Shown here: piece after piece, positions 55,385 through 64,000 of the stretch
Numbering within the stretch: position 1 is the stretch's first letter
Layout of the letters: each line of letters opens with the position of its first letter
Origin: Tubulanus polymorphus
Taxonomy: Eukaryota; Nemertea; Palaeonemertea; Tubulaniformes; Tubulanidae
Reading direction: 5' to 3'
Length of the DNA stretch: 64,000 nucleotides
NCBI RefSeq assembly: GCF_964204645.1
Contig: NC_134030.1
Coordinates: 15,280,447 to 15,344,446 of the forward strand
The notes under the pieces: model-generated
Seen by the model: the letters and a program-made list of their open reading frames with translations, nothing else
Databases searched by the model: none
What the model was told of the DNA's origin: nothing
Made by a program: the position numbers and the translations under genes

Positions 55385-56899
55385 ATGTCCGATCAAGGAC
55401 AGGGACGTTGTGTGGTGCGCTCTTGCCCCTTTTTTGGGGGGGAGGGGACTCACAAAATCTGTCGTGCTTGCCGAAAGGCTAAGCGGGGCACCAGCTGCAA
55501 CCACTCCGCCCCCTGCGGGGAATGCATGGAGTGGTCGGAGGAATCATGGACTCGACTGGACAAACCACAGACCCATAAGTCTAAGTCAAGCTATATTCCT
55601 CCACGCAGCTTAGACCAGAGCGAAGCTCAGGCGCAGCTTCAGTCCGGTGCCCAGGACCGACAGGCTAGTCTGGACCCACCCGCCGGTGATGGGTCTCAGA
55701 TGAAGAAGGCCGCCTAAGATTGGGCTCGCGAGAGATCCCGGACCCCGGTTCGCTCGAAACCCGGCCCGGCCCCAAGTTCTGCGCGTAGATCCCGGTCCCC
55801 TCAGGGGTCACGGAGGTCTACCCGAGGACGGACCCGCTCGCGTTCGAGTTCCTCTGACGTCTCATCGTCAGGGAATGCCTCATCACGGAGGTCAGGGGAT
55901 TCCTCTTCCGAGGGCCTTAGGTCCCGCAGGTACAGAGGGAGGTACAATGTTGCACTAGTAGGCGATCACGTAGGTCACGTCTGCGAGCTCTCAGGTTCAT
56001 AGAACCTGGAGGGATTATCGTCCCTATAAAGAAGGGCCCCGAGCACACGGACGTAGTAGGTCCCGGTCTAGATCGCGATCACCGGTTAGGACCCAGTGCG
56101 CCATAAAGGTCAGCCTAGGGATCCTACTCCACAGCCTCTGCCTCCGCCGCTGTCTGCTGGAACATCGGGGGACAGGGATTTATCGCAGATTTGTGATTTT
56201 TTCAAGGCGGAGTTGAACTGGCTCAGAGCTAAAATCCAGCAGGGAAAATCTCGCTCCCAGGAGACTGAGCCCCACCCCGAATCGCTCTCGGAAGAGGACG
56301 AGGAGCAAGGGGATTGATTGTCGATAGGCAACGTCAACGATTTTGAAAACGAGCCCTCCGAGAAAGAAGGGCTTTTCAGGATCAGGCTAATCGTAGCACC
56401 GTTTTGTCGGGTTCAGCTGCGGTTTTCAGGCCGTAGGCCTAGGGGCTCCTCGCCTTCACTATCTGATGTGCACGATGCGAGGATTACGGGTGACATGCCT
56501 TATAAGGAGCTCATTACGGACGTTCTTTCAAAATATGGGGGAACCGTCCCAAAGCCTCGGGTCACCCAACATAGGGGCTCCTGTGCGAAGATTTTTAAAG
56601 CCCCAGACGACCCGTATGCAGTGGTTCTCGCTCCACATCCCGATTACGCTTCGGAATGGAAGGAAGCATTAGACCCGGCTGTGTGGGGTGAGGCCTGGGC
56701 TTCCGAGGCTTGGACATGGCCGCCCTTGGAATTGGGCATAAAAGATTTTAGATTTTTCACGCCCCAGGATCCGAAAATTCTGGGTTTTAGGCCGGTTTAT
56801 TATAATACCCCCACCGCGTCATTTAAGCCACAGAGCCGTATAGACACAGATTTTGATCAGCTGGGCTTGCCAACCTCGCAGCCCTTAAAGGGTAACTGA
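55385..56899 (+). pseudogene. GC-rich, broken, DIRS-Gag-like reading frame
   Basis: Frame 55385-55717 starts MSDQGQGRC at an ATG right after an acceptor-like TTTCAG. It has a Cys/His cluster (C..C..H..C..C, then C..C..C) similar to that at the N-terminus of DIRS-type Gag proteins. Past a stop and frameshifts, Arg-Ser dipeptide runs follow (about 55720-56095), and then frames 56096-56317 and 56318-56899 with no known domain. GC content is far above the neighbourhood. No reverse transcriptase or tyrosine recombinase follows. It could instead be a decayed SR-rich host gene; the DIRS reading is supported only by the N-terminal pattern and layout. Confidence 0.4.
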
Positions 56900-58230
56900 C
56901 TCTTTTTTAAAGATTTTCTACTTTTTACACTAAACGATATATTATAGTATACAATAAGGCTAGGTGATTTCATAATTGGAAAAATCTTTTCAATCTAGTC
57001 AGAATTGATGATTTTGATGTTCGCGCACCTGTACAGTGTATACATTGCTTCTGCTGAACGCGTGGTACTGCGTCTGTTAATAGAAGTACGTCACGAAAGT
57101 AACGGTTCGTATAGATGTTCGTATAGAAATGAATAGGAAATAAGCTACAAGAGCAATTCAACTTAATTGTATACCTATTTGGCATTCGAATTGAGAAAAA
57201 ATGCCTCTTGATTTTGAAAGTCTACATATTAATGATTATAATTAGCTGTTGAACGGACCATATCCGTTCAAACTAAGCGCAAAAATAGGATTTGAAAAGC
57301 AATCCATGGCATTTTCTAGTAGACAGCAAGGAACACGGATGTTTAAATCATCGTTTTGTATTATCATTTAGTGATAGTAAGATCATGGTTAGATCTAAGA
57401 ATATTTTGACTTATGAACTGATGAAACTTAGACAGAATTAGCCGCAAGAACAATTCAATTGTTTTCTTGAAATATACTTCGTATTGGTTGTGGCTGTGGT
57501 CACAAAATTAGAATATTTCCTCATCCATCCTATTTTAAAACTTAGAAATAATGTTTGTGAAGATTTGTGATGTAATCTATCGAAACTCTTCTGCATCGTG
57601 AAACTTTAATCGAAAAATATTATTCCTTTGAATATTTGTTGTAAAGGCTGTAGAAATTTATCTGTAGAAATTTAAGTTTTTGTAGAATTTTGAAGTGTTA
57701 GTTTTCAAACTACTTAGTCTTAAATGACTATGAAAAATAGTAAATAGTAAAAAATATGAATCTATTTGTTCTTTTGTGAGATCGAAATCTGTGAACGCTT
57801 GTAAGACGCTGTATGTGTAGTATGCTTGTGGTGCTGAACTATAGGTGAACTATGCAGCAGCAGTAACCGTGCTGAGAGCTTAGCATAGTGTACTTTAATA
57901 GCTTCAGCGGATTGAAATCTGCATCTTCAATTTATCGATTTAGCTGATTCAAATCACTCATTGATTCTTTGAAATAGGTTTATGCAATAGACAATAGATC
58001 CTTTTACCTCCCTGGCCAGTTTCAAAGCTGTAAAACAATCTGGCATTGAGATATAACAGAAAATACACGCAGTTTCCTCAAAATTCAACGCATTTCTATA
58101 GAAGCTATTTCTCAGCTCTGCCTGTAATGCCGTTGCAGAGCGCACCTGCTGATTTAGCCGACGCTGAACAGTAAGCATGTAAACAACGAAATGAGGTTAA
58201 AAAGCTTGTTAAAATCACAAATTACGCGTT
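56900..58230. other. AT-rich stretch without recognised gene
   Basis: No frame resembles a protein. GC drops sharply after the DIRS-like frame. No repeat partner found. Confidence 0.55.
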
Positions 58231-58423
58231 AGTAATAGGGGTAATGGGCTTTCAGATCAAAGGTCGAACGGTCGAGAAATTTTCCAAATGTGAAAATAAC
58301 AATAATTTCTACTTGAATTAGTCGCGTACACACCTAATTCAAGTAGAAATTATTATTATTTTACATTTGGAAAATTTCTCAACCTCTCAACCTTTAACCT
58401 GAAAGCCCATTACCCCTATTACT
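58231..58423. repeat. 193-bp foldback (palindrome) at the edge of the virus-like segment
   Basis: Left arm 58231-58321 and right arm 58333-58423 are inverted with few mismatches, around an 11-bp loop. The outer ends read AGTAATAGGGGTAATGGGC and its inverse, so the whole starts AG and ends CT. It lies 255 bp before the polymerase frame. It may be a palindromic MITE or a relic of the element's terminus. Confidence 0.8.
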
Positions 58424-58678
58424 CTTAAAATATTCATATATAAACATAATTTACATGAATAACATATAAATTGATAGATTATTCAATCTAAAAGTAACGA
58501 GTAATTAACGAGCTCTTATAGAATAGATATATAGATATATTTTAAACATATTTGAATATTTATATTTGTATGAGTTAGATTTTTAAACATTAAAAGTGTT
58601 AGTAAAGTGTGATTGAAATAATTCATATTTAAATCATTGAACTTCTAAAATCAATTTTAAAAAAAATTTAGTATTAAA

Positions 58679-61600
58679 ATGGAAGCGAATAAGTACTACT
58701 GTCCAACATGTAATATCAATATAGATAAATCCCAAAAATCAAGACACAATAAAACTAAAACACATTTAGAGAATAAATTGAAATTAGAATATAAAGATGA
58801 TATATTAGAAACTAAATTAGAAGAATTAAAGAATGAAAAAGAAACATACAAATGTGATACATGTAATCAATCATTCAGTGATAAAAGATATTATAAAGAA
58901 CATTTAAAATCTAAAAGTCATATTGGAAATATGAATAATGATATTTTAGGTGAAGATTATTTTGATAATGATAAAGATAATAAACATAAGACAATTAAAA
59001 GAATAAGAAATAAATTAAACAATAAAAGACCATACATGGAAGATGAAAGAAATTATATTAATTCATTAGATAATAAAAAAGATATAGAGATAACCGAAGC
59101 ATTTAAAAGTGATATTGGTCCAGCAGCTATCGAGTTTAAATTTCATAAAGGAAAAACATTAGAAGAAAATAAAAAACATTTAGAAAATATGAAAAATATT
59201 ATAAAAATAATTACAGATGTTGAATACCCTAAAATTAGTATATCTTCTAAAGTAAAGTTTATAAAATCTGAAGATAAACCAATATATAATATAAATTCTC
59301 ATTCACAACATATTATATCTAAACAACATATAGATGATAAATAAGATAAATGTTATAATGAAGTAAAAACTAAAATAGAAGAGAAATATTTTGAAGGATC
59401 TGGTTTAATATTTGATGAGATAATATTTATGACTTTACATGTGTATAACACAAAATATAATCAGTTAACTAAATCAAAACCAATTGATGAAAATAATTTA
59501 TCATATTATAAAGAACCAGATATTGAAGCATCGAGTTATATTAAACTACCATTTAAAACTAATGCTGCAATAAATGTACAAAATTTTGATGATAAATGTT
59601 TTCTATGGGCTATAATTAGTTGCTTACATCCTGCAACTGATAATATTTGTAGATTAACTCATTATAAACCATTTGAAAATAATTATAAGATAGATAAGTA
59701 TCCTGTTAGAATTAAAAACATCCCAAAAATAGAAAGAGATAATAATATAAAGATAAATGTGTTTGATTTACTCAAATTACCAAATACAAAAGGTAACAAT
59801 ATAAAACATTATACATTAGAACCTTTATACCTATCAGAAGATTATGATTCAAATGATGTTATAGATATACTATATTATGAAAATCCTTATATGTGGATTT
59901 AACAAATCGATTTATTTTTTAAATCAGAAAATGATCACCATAAAATATATCTTTGTAGAAAATGTTTACATAGATTCAGTAATGAAAGAACGTTATTAAA
60001 TCATAAACAATTATGTGAAAATCATGATTATTGTAAATTAGTTTTACCAAATGAAAAAGATAAAATATTAGAATTCAAAAAATATGATTACAAAAATAAA
60101 GTACCATTTGTTATATATGGAGATTTTTAATCATTAAATAAAGAACTAACTGATCGAGATAGAAAAGAAATATATTATAAAAGAAAGAAATTAAATTCTA
60201 ATGAAAATGATTTTTCAGATGAACCCCCAAAAAAACAAATACAATTAAAAAGATTCATCAATCAGCCGCAGCTTTCGGGTTATATATAAAATCTGATTAT
60301 CCAGAACTAATTGAAAGTGAATATTATGATTATAGAAATGAAAATGTTATCAATCATTTTTGTGACTTATTAATTGAATATGAAATAAGATTTAGTAAAT
60401 TATTGAATACAAATAAAGAAATAATTATGACAGAAGAAGATAAAGAAGAATTTGTGTTTGCAGGTAAATGTTATTATTGTGAAAAGATATTTAATTATAA
60501 AGATAAAAAAGTTAGAGACCATGATCATTTGAATGGAAAGTTTAGAGGCGCTGCACATGAGAATTGTAACTTACAAGCCAAGAAAATCAATTTTGTACCA
60601 GTTATATTTCATAATCTATCAGGATATGACGCACATTCATTTATCAAACAGCTATGCCATAAAATAGAAGAAATCAATAATGAAATAGAAAGATTGAATT
60701 CAAATAGATCAAAAGATAAAATACCAACTTATAAATTTAAAATGTTAGCTAAAACATCTGAGAATTATATATCATTCCAATTTGGGTGTTTAAGATTTAT
60801 AGATTCATATAGATTTTTAAATAGTTCATTAGATAACTTATCAAAATCATTAGTTGATGATGAATTAAGAATATTAAAACAACACTATCCAAATAATGAT
60901 GATTTCCAATTAATGAGATATAAAGGCGCAATTCCATATTCTTTCTATAAAAATCATAATGATTTTAACATAACTGAATTATTAAAAGATGAAGTATATA
61001 ATAGAACATTGAATATTTGGAATCATTTCAAAATAGAAAATCATGGGCAATTAGTAGATTTATGTTTAAAATCAGATGTATTATTATTAACTGATATATT
61101 TGAAAGGTTTAGAGATGTAAACCTAAAATATTTTAACATTGATCCTTGTCATTGTTATTCTTGTCCAGGTTTAACATAGGATTGTGGTTTAAAATTTACA
61201 GATATAAAAATGGATTTGTTAACAAATATAGATCAATTATTATTATTTGAAAAATCTATAAGAGGAGGAGTTTCAGGTGTATTAGGCGATAGATATTTCA
61301 ATGTAAATGATAACCCTGGATATAAGTTATTATATATAGATGCAAATAATTTGTATGGTTGGGCAATGATGGAACCACAACCTTATGGAGTATTTGAAAT
61401 AAGTGAAGTTTTACACAATAAAATAATGACAAATTTGATTGGAAGAAAAGAATCCTAGATATTGCAGATGATTCAGATACTGGTTACTTCTTTGTTGTAG
61501 ATTTAGAATATCCTGAACATATTAAATTTAAATCTAGAAATCTAGCATACTGTCCCGAACATAAAACTGTAACTCATGAAGAATTATCAAATTATCAAAA

Positions 61601-62666
61601 AAGAATTAAACCCGAAAATCATACAGGAAAGTTAATGGTAACTCAAGAAGATAAATATAATTATGTAGTACATTATAGAATGTTAAAGTTTTATCTAAAA
61701 CAAGGAATGATCCTAAAAAAAGTACATAGATATATTTCATTTAGTCAATCTAAATGGTTAGAAAAATATATAGATTTTAACACCAAACAGAGAACTGAAG
61801 CTAAAACTGATTTCGAGAAAGATTTCTTCAAGTTAATGAACAATGCATTCTATGGTAAGACTTGTGAAAATATTAGAAATAGAAATGATATTGAGTTAGT
61901 AAGTAATGGTAAAAGGATAAGGCATTTACAAACATACCCTAAATTTATAGGTAACAGAATATTTGATGAAAATTTAGCTGCAGTTAAGATGAGAAGAACA
62001 TCAATGAAATTTAATAAACCAATTTATGTTGGTGCATCAGTTTTAGAAATAGCAAAGCTATTAATGTATAAATTCTATTTTAATGTATTACAACCTCATT
62101 TTGGAGAAAAGCATATAGAAATCTTATATTTTGATACTGACAGTTACATATTAAAGATAAAAACTAATAACATAACTGATGATTTAAAAACATTAAAACA
62201 TCATTTTGATTTCAGCAATTATCCTAAAAATCATGAATTGTTCAGCAATGATAATAAAAAAGTTCCTGGTAAATTCAAAGATGAATTAGGTGGTGAAGAA
62301 ATGATAGAGTTCATAGGTATTAGATCTAAAATGTATTCATATAGAACTAAAGAACATGAAGCTAAAAAGTTAAAAGGAATAACCAAAAGTATAGTAGAAA
62401 AGAATATTCATTTCAAAGATTACATCAATTGTATTTTCAATGAAGAAGTTAGAAAACATAAAATGAGATGTTTAAGATCTGAAGATCATGAAATGTTCAT
62501 TGAAGAGATAGAGAAGATAAGTCTAAACCCATTTGATGATAAAAGATATATTTTAGATGATGGAATTCATACAGTTGCTTATGGTTGCAATTTAGATGAA
62601 TACTTAAAATTTAAAAGAGAAGAAACAAAAGAGAACGCGATAATGAAAAGAATTCTAACGTGTTAA
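58679..62666 (+). pseudogene. Protein-primed type B DNA polymerase (broken)
   Basis: An ATG at 58679 opens a frame whose first 90 residues hold two C2H2-like fingers (CPTC..H..H, CDTC..H..H). Further on are a conserved DDKCFLWAIISCLHP block (near 59590), a third finger-like CRKC, and the exonuclease region PFVIYGDF. In 60403-61179 a C-x2-C..DHDH..H..CN cluster (residues 23-56) resembles endonuclease VII-type zinc motifs, followed by FHNLSGYDAHSF. Polymerase motif A is DANNLYGWAM (61210 frame), motif B NNAFYGKT (61635 frame, 69-76) and motif C YFDTDS (165-170). Breaks: TAA at 59342, 59900 and 60128; a frameshift in 60215-60250; TAG at 61177; a frameshift near 61440. Total span about 1,330 codons, normal for the family. 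It would replicate the element's linear DNA. Confidence 0.88.
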
Positions 62667-62695
62667 TCAAATTTTAATAGAAATATGTATTATAA

Positions 62696-63049
62696 ATGGA
62701 GAGTAAACAAGCAAACAGTGAGAACAACAAATTATTTCTAGATAGAATAAAAAATACTTCAAATGTCAAATCAGTAGATTATAAATTTAAGAAGTTAAAA
62801 GAATTAATAATCCATAAGAAATATCTAATTACAAATATTGATACAATTACCAACAAATATGGAGATAAATTAGTTATACACTTAGAATATGAAGGATTAA
62901 AAGGAAATACATATACATTCAGAACATATTTACCAGATAGATTTCATAGATTATCAAGTGAAGATCTAGAATAATTATGTTCTGGAGATTTCTATTTCGT
63001 ATACAAAGGTAAGAATGAAAAAGGGTATCATGAAATAGATTTCGAATAA
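62696..63049 (+). pseudogene. Small ORF after the polymerase, in-frame stop
   Basis: 92 codons to a TAA at 62972, after which the same frame continues for 24 codons to a second TAA. The product is Lys-rich with a YLITNIDTITNKYGDKLVIH segment and aromatic residues; no family recognised. Start 29 bp after the polymerase stop. It probably belongs to the same element. Confidence 0.5.
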
Positions 63050-63066
63050 GAAAATATGTAAAATAA

Positions 63067-63339
63067 ATGGTAGAATTTAAAGAATACAGAATATTTGTTG
63101 ATTCTAGAAAACTTACAAATTATAAATCTCATAATTTACTAGTACAATTAGATAGAGAATTCAAGAATTGTGTTGATTTAAAATCAGTTAATATAAGTTT
63201 ATGTAATTCTTTTTATAATATATCGGATAAAACTTTTGAACAAAGAGGGTTTATGATTTATATGCACGACGGTACGAGTAAAGGCAAATGCGACCATGTC
63301 GAACGTTATGACGTAGCGCGTCACTATTGGTTAAATTGA
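63067..63339 (+). pseudogene. N-terminal part of a structural-protein-like ORF, truncated
   Basis: Starts 17 bp after the previous frame. The first 60 residues (EYRIFVDSRKLTNYKSHNLL and FYNIS) recall the beginning of minor capsid-like proteins of Maverick-type elements, but I cannot confirm it. From about 63255 the base composition rises in GC and the remaining 28 codons look random, so the element is cut here and fused to unrelated DNA. Confidence 0.4.
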
Positions 63340-64000
63340 TTGTTGCGCTAAAAATAGCTTCGAATAGCTGGGATTCGAACCGAAACATATCTAAAACGAA
63401 ATTATACGTGTTTTAGCGTTTAGCTATGTTCCAGTTTTCTCAACTTTCGCCATATTAATTTCCCAGGGCGGCGCTGAAAACCAGGAAGTAATTTTGTCAT
63501 TTTGCTGGTTTTGGGCCTCCGAAATCTCAAAGTTTTGGAAGAATTTAAGGTAGAATAGACAGTTAAGTCATCCAAATACCCAATAGTATTAAAACCCATC
63601 TAAAAACGAATCGAATGATACCTTATATGTCTATATGGCTTTGGAAATAAGTGAGATATTCCCAGTTTCTCGTACTACTTCAAAACTAATTTTATGAGCT
63701 AGCGTTTTTACCTTATTAATTTTGATGACTTTTACCCGAATATAATTGGGTTCATTCGAAATCTGAAAACATACGTAATTAGATCTTGTTCTCCTGTCAA
63801 TTTTGATATATAGAATGTGTACTCCCTATTACGAGTTGACTTAGAATTTGCGTCATCAAGTTAGGCCTAATCGTAAACTGCGGACCAAATTCGAAAATTA
63901 TTGTAATTGGACTAGTGCCACAGTCTATAAAACACATACTGAGACTTATTGAATCCTGAAATGAAGGACTGTTATGAGAATAATCATTTGGCATAAGGAA
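63256..64000. other. Flanking stretch after the truncated virus-like segment
   Basis: Contains a tRNA B-box-like GGTTCGAATCCC on the minus strand (63370-63381) without a complete tRNA fold. No gene recognised. Confidence 0.5.

Larger units (their letters stand above)
58424..63255 (+). mobile_element. Decayed Maverick/adintovirus-like segment
   Basis: An AT-rich block with a protein-primed type B DNA polymerase and two small downstream ORFs, all on the plus strand. The composition is strikingly lower in GC than the DIRS-like frame before it and the sequence after about 63260. No integrase, ATPase, protease or major capsid frame is in the window. The right end stops abruptly inside an ORF. Mavericks (Polintons) and adintoviruses share this polymerase type, so the two cannot be told apart here. 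Old copy: multiple stops and frameshifts. Confidence 0.78.

Noticed and set aside
58679-62666. Reassigned TAA codons as an explanation for the polymerase stops
   Set aside because: There are also frameshifts and a TAG, and TAA serves as a normal stop elsewhere; simple decay is sufficient.
63360-63440. tRNA gene on the minus strand
   Set aside because: A B-box is present, but no acceptor stem or anticodon arm pairs.

Overview
This window reads as a non-coding-rich stretch of an animal nuclear genome, most likely a marine invertebrate. The evidence is eight small, phase-consistent exons with GT..AG introns that encode the mitochondrial ribosomal protein mL39 (MRPL39), surrounded by a dense and varied set of transposons typical of such genomes. 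These include Tigger/pogo, MULE, hAT-like MITEs, Penelope-like elements (PLEs), a Ty3/Gypsy element, DIRS-like pieces, a Helentron-like repeat family and a Maverick/adintovirus-like polymerase. The sequence does not identify the species. The Ty3/Gypsy copy has its integrase upstream of its reverse transcriptase (Gmr1-like order), a group first described in deuterostomes, but that alone does not settle the lineage.

Layout: 0.5-1.2 kb holds a tandem repeat with a short TA-flanked MITE. 1.4-4.3 kb is a full-length Tigger-like transposon with a transposase carrying one frameshift and a MITE nested in it. 4.6-10.5 kb (minus strand) is a decayed MULE-type transposon of unusual domain richness: SUMO-interaction-like motif, Ulp1-like peptidase, GATA-like finger, MULE transposase core, SWIM finger, two C2H2-like fingers and a PHD finger. 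10.5-11.3 kb holds a 5'-truncated PLE abutting a DIRS-type RNase H scrap. 11.8-13.3 kb holds a short transposon inserted in a second copy of itself.

MRPL39 runs on the plus strand from 13.75 kb to at least 46.25 kb. Its introns carry most of the other elements: the Gmr1-like element (14.7-17.1 kb), a hAT-like insertion in a MITE (19.5-20.8 kb), a PLE with an intact RT/GIY-YIG ORF (22.8-26.2 kb) into which a Helentron-like repeat has inserted, further copies of that repeat (28.2-29.5 and 43.8-44.9 kb), and assorted MITEs, foldbacks and tandem repeats. The N-terminal targeting exon and the last exon were not found.

Downstream, 46.7-47.2 kb is a second copy of the MITE nested in the Tigger element. 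52.3-53.6 kb is a near-perfect palindrome made of two head-to-head PLE 3' ends. 55.4-56.9 kb is a GC-rich, broken, DIRS-Gag-like reading frame. 58.2-63.3 kb is an AT-rich, decayed Maverick/adintovirus-like segment: a 193-bp foldback, a protein-primed type B DNA polymerase broken by stops and frameshifts, and two small ORFs, truncated on the right. Only MRPL39 is called as a host gene; everything else with coding potential belongs to mobile or virus-like elements.
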